Shown: positions 1 through 7,576 of the stretch, piece after piece
How positions within the stretch are numbered: the stretch's first letter is position 1
Layout of the letters: every line of letters begins with the position of its first letter
Source of the DNA: Phenylobacterium sp.
GTDB lineage: Bacteria > Pseudomonadota > Alphaproteobacteria > Caulobacterales > Caulobacteraceae
Length of the DNA: 53,877 bases
Assembly (NCBI RefSeq): GCF_016793285.1
Contig: NZ_JAEUMO010000074.1
Span: 1 to 53,877, forward strand
Direction of reading: 5' to 3'
Notes under the pieces: generated by a model
Seen by the model: the letters and a program-made list of their open reading frames with translations, nothing else
Told to the model about the DNA's origin: nothing
Databases searched by the model: none
Made by a program: the position numbers and the translations under genes

Positions 1-91
1 CCTCGCCCGTGTTCGGGTTCATCACGTCGCCGTAGCGGCCCGAAGCGCCCACATACACGGCGCCGTCGATGAAATGGCTGATCTCTCGCAC
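1..91 (-). CDS. mmsA: Methylmalonate-semialdehyde dehydrogenase-type aldehyde dehydrogenase, N-terminal fragment
   Basis: Only the first 30 codons are inside the window; the gene continues past position 1. The start is a GTG at 91-89 preceded by AGGAG about ten bases upstream. The peptide begins REISHFIDG and contains SGRYGDVMNPNTGE, which is the characteristic opening of CoA-acylating methylmalonate-semialdehyde dehydrogenases. Known members oxidise (methyl)malonate semialdehyde to propionyl- or acetyl-CoA in valine, inositol or beta-alanine breakdown. It lies 97 bases downstream of the aspartate-dehydrogenase-like gene on the same strand and may share its transcript. A different aldehyde substrate is possible, since the catalytic part is not visible. 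Confidence 0.72.
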   Translation of the reverse strand, partial: MREISHFIDGAVYVGASGRYGDVMNPNTGE

Positions 92-188
92 TACACTCGG
101 GCTCCTGGCCTTGCGGACGTTCCGGCTACGCCGCCCCGCGATGGCCGTCCAATGACGTTGGAGGTCCGCGCTATTCCCGGCCGGAATT

Positions 189-995
189 CTAGCTCCCGAC
201 GACAAGAGGCGCCGAGAGACGGCGCAGCGAGGCGACCAGGCTCAGCGCCGCAAGCCGGCTGGTTGCGGGATTCTCTTCACTGGGCTCGCATTCGATCTCG
301 AGCGTGAACCGCGCGCTGTCGGCCTCGACGGCGAGCCGATGGACGTTCCGCATTCGCGCCGGATCCGCCCAGAGTTCGTATGTCGTCGCGTCCGGTCCGA
401 TGCCCGCGAGCGCCAGCGCGGCCACGACATTGGCGTTTGCCGGGAAGAGCCGGGCGCCCTCGCCCGCACTGCCCGCGAAGAGCTGCAACGGCACGGCCAG
501 GCCCGACAGATCGAGGCCTTGCTCACGCACATAGGCGGACATCGCCAGCGAGCCCGGCGGCTTGCTGCTGACGAGTTCCACCGACCTGAGATCGCCCTCG
601 GCGGCCGCGCGCAACGCATCGAGCCCTCCGATCGCGCCGCTGGCGAGGACAATGGCGGCATCCGACCGCCCGGCCAGATCGACAAGGTCCGGATGCCGTA
701 GCAGCGCCGCGCCGCTCAGCGTCAGGAGCGTGCGGCCCAGCGCCAGCGCGGGTTCGACGATCTCGCGGAACGCGGCCGCCGGCGCGCAGTCCACGACGAC
801 GTCGCAGGTGTGCGCGATGTCCCGGGGGGTGAGGATCCGAGGCGCGCCCGACAGCCTCGAGCAACAGGCCGAGGCGCTCTGCGCGCGCCTGGACGCCACA
901 GCCTCGAGGCGCAGGCCCGGCAGTCCGGCGTCGAGGGCGCGCGCGACGGCCATGCCCACGGCGCCGAGACCAACGACCCCTACCGTCCGCTCCAT
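189..995 (-). CDS. L-aspartate dehydrogenase-like (DUF108) oxidoreductase
   Basis: A 268-residue protein with an N-terminal Rossmann fold (VGVVGLGAVGMAVA, residues 4-17) and the C-terminal aspartate dehydrogenase domain. The C-terminal half shows the family pattern in order: NANVVAALALAG, the WADPARMRNVHRL stretch containing the putative catalytic His, and ENPATSRLAALS. Family members interconvert L-aspartate and iminoaspartate with NAD(P)H, for NAD biosynthesis (NadX) or amino-acid metabolism. The start at 995 is chosen because GGAGG lies six bases upstream and the Rossmann motif follows at once; an in-frame ATG at 1091 would add unrelated residues. It is divergent from the LysR gene and next to a ring-cleaving dioxygenase operon, so a non-aspartate imine or amino acid is possible. 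Confidence 0.85.
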   Translation of the reverse strand: MERTVGVVGLGAVGMAVARALDAGLPGLRLEAVASRRAQSASACCSRLSGAPRILTPRDIAHTCDVVVDCAPAAAFREIVEPALALGRTLLTLSGAALLRHPDLVDLAGRSDAAIVLASGAIGGLDALRAAAEGDLRSVELVSSKPPGSLAMSAYVREQGLDLSGLAVPLQLFAGSAGEGARLFPANANVVAALALAGIGPDATTYELWADPARMRNVHRLAVEADSARFTLEIECEPSEENPATSRLAALSLVASLRRLSAPLVVGS

Positions 996-1039
996 CGGCG
1001 TCCTCCAGGCCGGGCAACTTAGGGGCGTCGTCACCCCAC

Positions 1040-1070
1040 GGATAATTATATTCGCTTCCCCCATTATTCC
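1040..1070. promoter_or_regulatory. AT-rich imperfect dyad between aspDH-like and lysR genes
   Basis: The divergent spacer (996-1126) holds an AT-rich patch, with GGATAAT near 1040 and ATTATTCC near 1063-1070 forming an imperfect inverted repeat. LysR-type regulators usually bind such dyads in the spacer with their divergent target. The element shares a TATATTC core with the dyad in front of the dapA-like operon at 2092. Binding by the adjacent regulator is inferred. Confidence 0.4.
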
Positions 1071-1126
1071 TGACAGCGATATCGTTCGCACGCCGCCACG
1101 CTGGCGGGACCTTGGGGTGATCGCAG

Positions 1127-2083
1127 ATGTCTCTCGTGCCGCTCGACCGCCGGATCACGCGCAAGCTGCGGCTGCGGCACCTGGAGCTGATCTCGGCCAT
1201 CTACGACTACGGGGGCATCCTCAAGGCCTCCCAGAAGATGAACCTGACGCAGCCGGCCGTCACGAAGTCGCTGCAGGACATCGAGGAGACGCTGGGCCTC
1301 CAGCTCTTCGTGCGCAGCAGCCGCGGCCTTGCGCCCACGCACTATGGCGAGATCTTCGTGCGGCACGCCAAGACGGTGCTGGCCCAGCTCCGGCACTCGG
1401 CGGAGGAGCTCGAAAACGTGCGCGAGGGGTTCGGCGGCCATGTCACCGTCGGCACCCTGCTCGCCGCCTCGTCCGGGCTCCTGCCCCGGGCGGTGATCGA
1501 ACTCAAGCGCAAGCGCCCCAACGTCGCGGTCACGGTCTTCGATGGCACCTACGACATCCTGATCCCGCGCTTGCGGATGGGCGACCTCGACATGGTGCTC
1601 GGACGCCTGCCGGAAGGACCACAGAGCGAAGGCCTGCTCTACGAGGAGTTCTACCTGGAACGGACCTGCCTCGCGGTTCGCAGCGGCCACCCGCTGACCT
1701 CACGCGCGCGGCTGAAGCTCCATGAGCTTCTCCACGAGCCCTGGCTGCTTCCGGTGCCGGAGTCCCAGTTGCGGCGGCAGTTGGAGCGGCTCTTCGCCGC
1801 CGAGAAGCTGCGCCTGCCGCAGAACATCGTGGAGTCGATGTCGGCGCTGACGAACCGCGTCCTGCTCGAGAAGTCGGACGTCATCGGCGTGTTGCCCTAT
1901 CATGTCGTCCGCAGCGAAGTGCTGGACGGACGGCTCGCGATCCTCCCGGTCCGCCTCCCGGGCACGGAGAGCCCGGTGGGCGCGATCATGCGGGCGCCAG
2001 GCGACCTGCGGCCCTCCGCCGCCGCGCTCCTGGAGGACCTTCGCAGTGTGGGCCGGGACATGGCGACCGACGCCTGCGAGTGA
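1127..2083 (+). CDS. LysR-family transcriptional regulator
   Basis: 318 residues, the usual size for the family. An N-terminal winged helix-turn-helix (about residues 14-75, with LRHLELISAIYDYGGILKAS and LTQPAVTKSLQDIE) is followed by a type-2 periplasmic-binding-like effector domain (about 95-300). The helix sequence resembles the GbpR/galactose-type subgroup of LysR proteins. It is divergent from the aspartate-dehydrogenase-like gene and lies 140 bases upstream of the dapA-like/dioxygenase operon, so it probably controls both. AT-rich dyads at 1040-1070 and 2092-2110 are candidate operators. The effector cannot be told from the sequence; a pathway substrate or intermediate is the natural guess. 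Confidence 0.93.
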   Translation: MSLVPLDRRITRKLRLRHLELISAIYDYGGILKASQKMNLTQPAVTKSLQDIEETLGLQLFVRSSRGLAPTHYGEIFVRHAKTVLAQLRHSAEELENVREGFGGHVTVGTLLAASSGLLPRAVIELKRKRPNVAVTVFDGTYDILIPRLRMGDLDMVLGRLPEGPQSEGLLYEEFYLERTCLAVRSGHPLTSRARLKLHELLHEPWLLPVPESQLRRQLERLFAAEKLRLPQNIVESMSALTNRVLLEKSDVIGVLPYHVVRSEVLDGRLAILPVRLPGTESPVGAIMRAPGDLRPSAAALLEDLRSVGRDMATDACE

Positions 2084-2091
2084 TCGCAGTC

Positions 2092-2110
2092 ATATTCCGA
2101 TCCGTAATAT
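2092..2110. promoter_or_regulatory. Inverted repeat ATATT-N9-AATAT upstream of the dapA-like operon
   Basis: A perfect 5-bp dyad with a 9-base spacer lies just after the lysR stop, within the 140-base leader of the dapA-like gene. Its ATATTC half resembles the element at 1040-1070 in front of the regulator. The size and position fit a LysR-type operator for the rightward operon. No convincing -35/-10 pair could be assigned. Confidence 0.4.
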
Positions 2111-2223
2111 TGAAGCGCATTAAATCGAATCGGACCTTATGTGCCGCCTTGCTACGCTCCCGTCCGGGTCGTCAGGAATGAACGCCTGGGCCCCAAGGCG
2201 AACAGGTCCGAGGGAGTTGGCGT

Positions 2224-3198
2224 GTGAAGTACGACAAGAAGGACGCCAAGGACTTCGCCCGCGCACACCTGCGCGGCATCTGGGCCGCGGCCCTGACCCC
2301 GTTCGGCGATGACCTGCGGATAGACGAATCGGGCTTCCGGCGGAACATCCGCCACTGGACGCGCGACCTCGGCATCGACGGGCTCTTCATCTCCGGCAAG
2401 CAGGGCGAATTCTTCTCGATGTCGGTCGAGGAGCGCAAGCGAACCTTCGAGATCGCGGTGGAGGCGACGTCGGGCGTGGCCGGGACGATCATGTCGTGCT
2501 CGGATCAGAACCTGGACACGGTGCTGGAGCTGGCGCGCCACGCGCAGGACATCGGCGCGGACTTCATCGTGGTGCATGCCCCGGTCCTGCACTTCGTCTC
2601 GCCGCCGGACGACACCGTCTACGAGTACTACCGCCATCTCAGCGAGGCGCTCGACATCGGCATCGCGATGTGGAGCCACCCCGACAGCGGCTACCTCATG
2701 ACCCCGGAGCTCTGCGCCCGGCTTGCCGACCTGCCGAACATCGTGGCGATCAAGTACAGCGTGCCGCGCGAGATGTACGCGCGCCTCACACAGCTCGCCG
2801 GCGACCGGCTCATCGTGAGCACGTCCTCCGAGGAGGAGTGGCTGGACAACATCGTGGAGTTGAACTGGCAGGTCTATCTCTGCTCGACACCGCCCTATCT
2901 GCTCCAGACCGCGGCCGACCGGAGGATGCGTCAGTACACCGACCTCGCCATGCGCGGCGAGGTCGGCCGGGCCCGCGAGGTCAGCGCGAGCCTCGATCCC
3001 GTGCGCCGCGCCCTGCGCTCGACACGGCCGGGCGGGAAGTCGCACGCGCACCAGAAATACTGGCAGGAACTGCTCGGCCAGGTGGGCGGGCCGGTTCGTC
3101 GGCCGCTGCTCGGGCTGACGCCCGAGGAGAAGGCGGCGACGCGCGCCGCGTTCGAGGCCTGTGGGCTGACACCCGCCGCGACGTCCGTGGCGGGCTGA
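2224..3198 (+). CDS. DapA/N-acetylneuraminate-lyase-family class I aldolase, unusual active site
   Basis: 324 residues of the dihydrodipicolinate synthase-like (beta/alpha)8 family. The Schiff-base lysine is Lys177 in NIVAIKYSV. The other catalytic positions of DHDPS are changed. The GTTGE loop reads GKQGE (about 58-62), the PYY tyrosine region reads HAPVLHF, and the YNVP tyrosine region reads WSHP. So this is not lysine biosynthesis; it is an aldolase or hydratase-aldolase acting on another 2-oxo acid. The GTG start has GGGAG seven bases upstream. It is first in a three-gene operon with 3-hydroxyanthranilate dioxygenase and a BtpA-like protein, which suggests an aldol step on a ring-cleavage product; that role is inference. 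Confidence 0.85.
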   Translation: MKYDKKDAKDFARAHLRGIWAAALTPFGDDLRIDESGFRRNIRHWTRDLGIDGLFISGKQGEFFSMSVEERKRTFEIAVEATSGVAGTIMSCSDQNLDTVLELARHAQDIGADFIVVHAPVLHFVSPPDDTVYEYYRHLSEALDIGIAMWSHPDSGYLMTPELCARLADLPNIVAIKYSVPREMYARLTQLAGDRLIVSTSSEEEWLDNIVELNWQVYLCSTPPYLLQTAADRRMRQYTDLAMRGEVGRAREVSASLDPVRRALRSTRPGGKSHAHQKYWQELLGQVGGPVRRPLLGLTPEEKAATRAAFEACGLTPAATSVAG

Positions 3199-3222
3199 CA
3201 CGAGACCAAGGGGGAATCCGAA

Positions 3223-3771
3223 ATGGTGGCCGGTCTAGGAAAGCCGTTCTCGTTCCAGGGATGGATCGACGCCAACGCCCATCTCCTGAAGCCGCCCGTG
3301 GCCAACAAGCTGGTGTTCGAGGACACCGGCATGATCGTCCAGGTGATCGGGGGCCCCAACCAGCGGGTCGATTTTCACGACGATCCGGTCGAGGAATTCT
3401 TCTACCAGCTCAAGGGCGACATGATCCTCAAGGTGATCGACGACGGGCGGATCGTCGACGTGCCCATCCGCGAGGGCGAGGTCTTCATGCTGCCGCCTCG
3501 CGTGCGGCACTCGCCGCAACGCCCTGTCCCCGGCTCGATCGGCCTCGTGGTCGAAGGGACCCGGGCGCCCGGCGCCCGCGACGGGTTCGAGTGGTTCTGC
3601 TTCGAGTGCAGCGGCCTGGTCCATCGCGTCGAACTGGAGATCAGGGACATCGTCGAGGATCTGCCGCCCCTCTACGATGCGTTCTATGCCGACGAGGCGA
3701 AGCGGACCTGCCCCTCGTGCGGCGCGCTGCATCCCGGCAAGACTCCGCCTCCGGGATGGGTGAAGATCTGA
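3223..3771 (+). CDS. nbaC: 3-hydroxyanthranilate 3,4-dioxygenase
   Basis: A full-length 182-residue cupin of the bacterial 3-HAO family, which opens 3-hydroxyanthranilate to 2-amino-3-carboxymuconate semialdehyde with Fe(II) and O2. The iron ligands His52, Glu58 and His96 are present (FHDDPVEEFFYQ and PPRVRHSPQ). Arg48, Arg100 and Glu111 match the substrate carboxylate/phenol binding residues. The rubredoxin-like metal site of bacterial enzymes is complete, with Cys126/Cys129 (CFEC) and Cys163/Cys166 (CPSC). It has a good AAGGGGG ribosome site and lies 24 bases after the dapA-like gene. No ACMS decarboxylase, aminomuconate semialdehyde dehydrogenase or kynureninase lies nearby, so the fate of the product in this locus is unclear. 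Confidence 0.93.
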   Translation: MVAGLGKPFSFQGWIDANAHLLKPPVANKLVFEDTGMIVQVIGGPNQRVDFHDDPVEEFFYQLKGDMILKVIDDGRIVDVPIREGEVFMLPPRVRHSPQRPVPGSIGLVVEGTRAPGARDGFEWFCFECSGLVHRVELEIRDIVEDLPPLYDAFYADEAKRTCPSCGALHPGKTPPPGWVKI

Positions 3772-3796
3772 CCCGCGTCGTTGTTCGGAGGGCGCT

Positions 3797-4483
3797 GTGG
3801 GATTCCGGGACGTCTTCAGCCGACCGGTGACTCTCCTGGTCGTGGTGCATGCGGAGACGAGCGGACAGGTCCTGCGCAACGTGGAGCGCGCGCTGAGCGC
3901 CGGCGCGGACGGCGTCTTCCTGATCAATCATGCGATCGCCGATGATGCGCTCGTGGCCGCCTATCGCGCGGCCCGCGCGCGCTTTGCGGACGCCTGGATC
4001 GGCCTCAGCTTCATGCGCCTGTCGGCGACGAGCTCCCTCGGCCTGGTTCCCGCCGACGCCTCGGGGCTGTGGGTCTCCGACGCCGGAACGCACGAAGTCG
4101 CTCCGCAGCCGCCGGCGGTCACGGGGTTCGCGGACGCGCGGGCGGCGGCCGGATGGGGCGGCCTCTACTTCGGCGGCGTGGCGTTCAAGCATCAGCGGCC
4201 CGTCAGCGATCCGGCCGCGGCCGCCCGCGCCGCCGCACCCTTCGTCGACGTCGTCACCACGAGCGGATCGGCCACCGGGTCCGCTGCACCCCTCGACAAG
4301 GTGGCCAGCATGAAGGCGGCCATCGGGCCGCATCCGCTGGCCCTGGCCAGCGGCGTGTCGGCGGAGAACTTCGAGCTGTATCGGCCGCATGTCGATTGCG
4401 TGCTGGCGGCCAGCAGCGTGAGCGACAGCGAGGCCGAACTCAGCCCGACCCGCCTCTCCGAACTGGTCGCCGCGATGCGTTAG
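3797..4483 (+). CDS. BtpA-like TIM-barrel protein of unknown function
   Basis: 228 residues, GTG start with CGGAGGG just upstream, 25 bases after the dioxygenase gene. The C-terminal half follows the BtpA pattern. A FGGVAFKHQRPV strand-loop corresponds to the ADV-VKHA-PL motif, then come VDVVTTSGSATG and a final phosphate-site-like HPLALASGVSAEN with VDCVLAASSVS. The N-terminal half (ADGVFLINHAI) fits the preceding barrel strands. BtpA was named from photosystem I assembly in cyanobacteria, but most relatives are uncharacterised and resemble nucleotide- or sugar-phosphate-binding barrels. Its place in a ring-cleavage operon suggests an enzymatic role, not a photosystem one. The match is weaker than typical, so the family call is moderate. 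Confidence 0.6.
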   Translation: MGFRDVFSRPVTLLVVVHAETSGQVLRNVERALSAGADGVFLINHAIADDALVAAYRAARARFADAWIGLSFMRLSATSSLGLVPADASGLWVSDAGTHEVAPQPPAVTGFADARAAAGWGGLYFGGVAFKHQRPVSDPAAAARAAAPFVDVVTTSGSATGSAAPLDKVASMKAAIGPHPLALASGVSAENFELYRPHVDCVLAASSVSDSEAELSPTRLSELVAAMR

Positions 4484-4508
4484 CGCGGGGACCGCCGCAA
4501 GCCGGGCC

Positions 4509-5870
4509 TCAGAACGGGAAGAACATGGGGATGGCGACCATGGCGGCGGCCCAGGTGACGAGGTTCAGGGGCAGGCCGACGCGGACGAAGTCCATGTAGC
4601 TGTAGCCGGCCATGTTGAAGACCAGCACGTTGGTCTGATAGCCGAACGGCGTGGCGAAGGCCGCCGATGCGGCCATCATGACGGTCACAAGGAAGGGCCG
4701 CGCATCGACGCCCAGGCTCTCGGACACCGCCACGGCGATCGGGGTCATCAGGACCGCCACCGTCGCGTTGGACAGGAGCTCGGTGGCGAACAGGGTGACG
4801 CCGTAGAGCACCGCCAGGGCGCCGAACGGGCCGAGCGGCCGGATGAAGCCGATGAGCTGGTCCGCGCCCGCCTTGGCGAGCCCGGTGAGTTCCATGGCCG
4901 TGCCGATCACCACCATGCCGGCGATCAGGAGCAGGATCTCCGGGCGCAGGCCGGAATAGGCCTCGTCCGGCGTGATGACCTTCAGGAGGATCAGCAGCAC
5001 GGCGCCGGCGAAGGCGGCGGCGGCGATCGGCGCCCAGCCCAGGGCCGCCGCACCGATGACGCCCAGGAAGACGCCGAGCGAGATCAGCGCCGGCCGCAGG
5101 CGGAATCGCCGGTCGGCGGCGCTGTAGAGCGCCACGTCGCCGAGGCTCGCATCGCCCGAGCCGTCGGGCTGGTTGCGCGCTTCGCCGAGCGGCGCGGGCG
5201 CGCCGTGGCCGCCGGCGCCCGCCTCGGCGGACGCCGCGCCGGCTTCCTCGGCGGTGGCGGACCGGCGAAGCTGGCGCGCGCCCACGACATAGAGCCACAG
5301 GCCGCCGACGGAGGCGATGACGAGGCCGACGGGCGTGATCTCGAAGAGGGTGAAGACCGGCTGGCCGGCGTTGCGGGCCATGTCGTTGACGAGCAGGTTC
5401 GTCGACGTGCCGATCAGCGTCAGCAGGCCGCCCATGACGGTCACATGGCTCAGCGGCATGAGGAAGCGCTTGGGAGACAGGCCGAGCGAGCGGGCGACGT
5501 CACGGATGACCGGCGCGGCGAGCACCACCACCGGCGTATTGTTCAGGAAGCCGCCGACCGAGCCGCACAGCCCGATCACCATCCAGATGCCCAGCGCGCC
5601 GATCCGCGAGGAGAGCCGGGTCGCCTGGCGGATCATCAGGCCGAGCAGGCCCGACAGTTCGATGGCGTAGGCGATGACGAACAGGCCGGCGAGCGTCAGG
5701 ATGGCGGGGCTGGCGAATGCGCCCTGCACCTCCACCGGACGCACCACCCCCAGGACGAGCAGGACGGCGGCGCCGAGCAGGGCGACGACGTCCGCGCGCA
5801 TCCGCCCGTGGATCATCAGTCCGACGACGCACACCAGGACCACGAGGGCGACGATCTGATCGAAGGTCAT
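4509..5870 (-). CDS. SLC13/DASS-type anion permease
   Basis: A 453-residue integral membrane protein with about 11-12 hydrophobic segments, two related halves and the family ending IPMFFPF. The conserved LNNTPVVVLAAPV and GTSTNLLVNDMARN motifs match the SLC13/CitT (divalent anion:Na+ symporter) superfamily; the second half repeats this as ELLSNATVAVLMTPIAV. There is no TrkA-C cytoplasmic domain. A linker rich in Ala/Gly/Glu (about 205-245) separates the halves. I start at 5870 (MTFDQIVALV) because family members begin directly with the first helix; an ATG at 5912 would add 14 residues but has a poorly spaced ribosome site. It converges on the dioxygenase operon, so import of a carboxylate substrate is possible but unproven. 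Confidence 0.85.
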   Translation of the reverse strand: MTFDQIVALVVLVCVVGLMIHGRMRADVVALLGAAVLLVLGVVRPVEVQGAFASPAILTLAGLFVIAYAIELSGLLGLMIRQATRLSSRIGALGIWMVIGLCGSVGGFLNNTPVVVLAAPVIRDVARSLGLSPKRFLMPLSHVTVMGGLLTLIGTSTNLLVNDMARNAGQPVFTLFEITPVGLVIASVGGLWLYVVGARQLRRSATAEEAGAASAEAGAGGHGAPAPLGEARNQPDGSGDASLGDVALYSAADRRFRLRPALISLGVFLGVIGAAALGWAPIAAAAFAGAVLLILLKVITPDEAYSGLRPEILLLIAGMVVIGTAMELTGLAKAGADQLIGFIRPLGPFGALAVLYGVTLFATELLSNATVAVLMTPIAVAVSESLGVDARPFLVTVMMAASAAFATPFGYQTNVLVFNMAGYSYMDFVRVGLPLNLVTWAAAMVAIPMFFPF

Positions 5871-5958
5871 GACGCCTTGCACGCGATGGATTGCTTGCGG
5901 GTCAACTGACATCCTCGTGGGGTCGCGCCGACGGCGAGACGGATGCTAGGGTCCGGGG

Positions 5959-6840
5959 ATGCGTGCGAGGCCCGCCTTCTCCCGCCTCTCCGTCGCCCTC
6001 CTGGCGACCGCGCAGGTCCTGGCGGCCTGCCAGCGTCCGCCGCCGGCGCCGCCGGCGGAACCGCCGCCCGCAGCAGCCCCGGCGGTCGCGCCGGCGCCGC
6101 TTGTTCCTGCGGTCATGGACCGCGCCGAGTTGCTCCGCGCCCTGGACCGAGCTGCGTCCGCCTACGCCGCGGGCCGGCCGGACGGCGCCGCAGACCTTTC
6201 GGACCGCCGCTTCGTCGTGCGACAGGTGTTCGGCTGCGGCGGGCCCGCGGCCGCAGCGACGCCCGGCCTCGCCCGCTGGACCTGGACCCGCGACCGCAAG
6301 GCGATCGAGATCTCCCTCGCGCCCGCGGACTGGGCGGCGCATGACGGGTTCACCGGCAAGAGCGAAGGATGGGAAGCGGTCGAGGGTTTCTGGATCGCCC
6401 GCCCCTGGCTGCGCGAGGAGGGCTGTCCTCCGACCACAGTGACGGATGCGCCGGCCGTGGCGGCGGCAGCGCCCAACGCGGGAGACGCCAAGGCGCCGGC
6501 GCATGCGCCACCCGCCGATCCGCCCGCGCCGACCGCCGACCGCCAGGTCGCCGGGCTTGCCGCCGTATTCGCACAGGGCGGGTCGCGGCTGGGCCGGCGG
6601 GACGGCAAGCCGTTCGCCTTCACGCGCCGCGCCGAGGGCGACACGCCGCTGAAGCCGCCGACGGGCGGCTATCGCCTCGTCATCGAGGGCCGGCTCTCGG
6701 CATTCTCGGACGGCGGCGCGATCCGCTGCCACGCCCCTTCGCCCGACGTGCGCCCGGTCTGCATCGCAGCCGCCGAGGTCGACCGCGTGGCGTTCGAGGA
6801 GGCCGACGGCAAACTCCTGCGCGAGTGGCGGCCGGGATAG
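5959..6840 (+). CDS. Putative outer-membrane or periplasmic lipoprotein, function unknown
   Basis: 293 residues with a lipoprotein signal: basic start, hydrophobic stretch, then lipobox LAAC with the acceptor Cys at 24. A Pro/Ala-rich spacer (about 25-52) precedes a first globular segment (about 55-150, with a VFGCGG motif). A second Pro/Ala-rich linker (about 160-185) leads to a second segment ending before residue 293. The arrangement of two small domains on proline-rich tethers suggests a cell-envelope protein. I recognise no characterised family. It is transcribed alone between the divergent permease and the next envelope gene. Confidence 0.75.
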   Translation: MRARPAFSRLSVALLATAQVLAACQRPPPAPPAEPPPAAAPAVAPAPLVPAVMDRAELLRALDRAASAYAAGRPDGAADLSDRRFVVRQVFGCGGPAAAATPGLARWTWTRDRKAIEISLAPADWAAHDGFTGKSEGWEAVEGFWIARPWLREEGCPPTTVTDAPAVAAAAPNAGDAKAPAHAPPADPPAPTADRQVAGLAAVFAQGGSRLGRRDGKPFAFTRRAEGDTPLKPPTGGYRLVIEGRLSAFSDGGAIRCHAPSPDVRPVCIAAAEVDRVAFEEADGKLLREWRPG

Positions 6841-6982
6841 CCGCAGCCCATGGCCCGGTCGGCGCCACGCCTCGCCGCCGACACACCTCCCATGTGCCCG
6901 GACACGCGCCGGCAACACTGCCGCCGCACCGCCGACCTATCCCCCGGCGCGCGGGCCGGACGGGCCGGTCTGGGGACGCCTG

Positions 6983-7570
6983 GTGCGGAAAGCGGCTCGA
7001 TCTTCAAGTTCCGTCGCGCTGGCCGCGGCGGTGGCGCTGCACGCCCTGCTCGCGGGCCTGCTGGTCTCCAGGATCGCCCCGCAGGAGGCCGAGTCTCCGA
7101 CCATGACGGTGACGCTCGTCCGGCTGCCGCCGCGCGCCAGGCCGCCTGCGCCGCCGCCCACGCCGACTTCCGCCCGCGCGACGGTCGCATCGCCGGCCGC
7201 GGCGCCCCATCCGTCGCGAACAGCCGCCCGGCAGGCGGACTCGCGCATCGACTGGCGCGTGCGCCCGTCCGAAGGGGTGGTTGCGGAGAACGCGCCCGCA
7301 GCGCTGCGCGGCAAGCTGGGTTGCCGCCATGCCGACCTGCTGGCCCTGACAAAGGCCGAACGGACCGCCTGCCACGAGGCGCTGGCGAAGGGATCGGAAA
7401 CCGCTCCGACCTATGCCGTGGTCAGCCCGAAGCTCGAGAAGGCGTTCGACGGGACGTTCGAATGTCCCAAGGGCGACGTCTGGTGCGAGTACCGGATCGG
7501 CAAGGCGCCCTACCCCGGCCTGCTCGCCCCAAGGAAGCCGCCCCGCGACAAGTCCTGGGACGGCAACTGA
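6983..7570 (+). CDS. Single-pass, proline-rich periplasmic protein with TonB-like N-terminus
   Basis: 195 residues from a GTG start. A short basic N-terminus is followed by one membrane helix (about 10-30, VALAAAVALHALLAGLLV), then a Pro/Ala-rich stretch (about 48-80). This is the layout of an energy-transducer TonB. The C-terminal part (about 85-195) does not show the TonB fold. It has four cysteines (GCRHAD, TACHEA, FECPKG, VWCEYR) that could form two disulphides in the periplasm. No function can be assigned. The start is uncertain because the ribosome site (GGGGAC) is weak. Confidence 0.65.
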   Translation: MRKAARSSSSVALAAAVALHALLAGLLVSRIAPQEAESPTMTVTLVRLPPRARPPAPPPTPTSARATVASPAAAPHPSRTAARQADSRIDWRVRPSEGVVAENAPAALRGKLGCRHADLLALTKAERTACHEALAKGSETAPTYAVVSPKLEKAFDGTFECPKGDVWCEYRIGKAPYPGLLAPRKPPRDKSWDGN

Positions 7571-7576
7571 CCGGCC

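Noticed and set aside
2181-2199. CGCCT...AGGCG palindrome in the dapA-like leader as a riboswitch or attenuator
   Set aside because: Only a 5-bp arm with GC-rich loop; no conserved riboswitch features.
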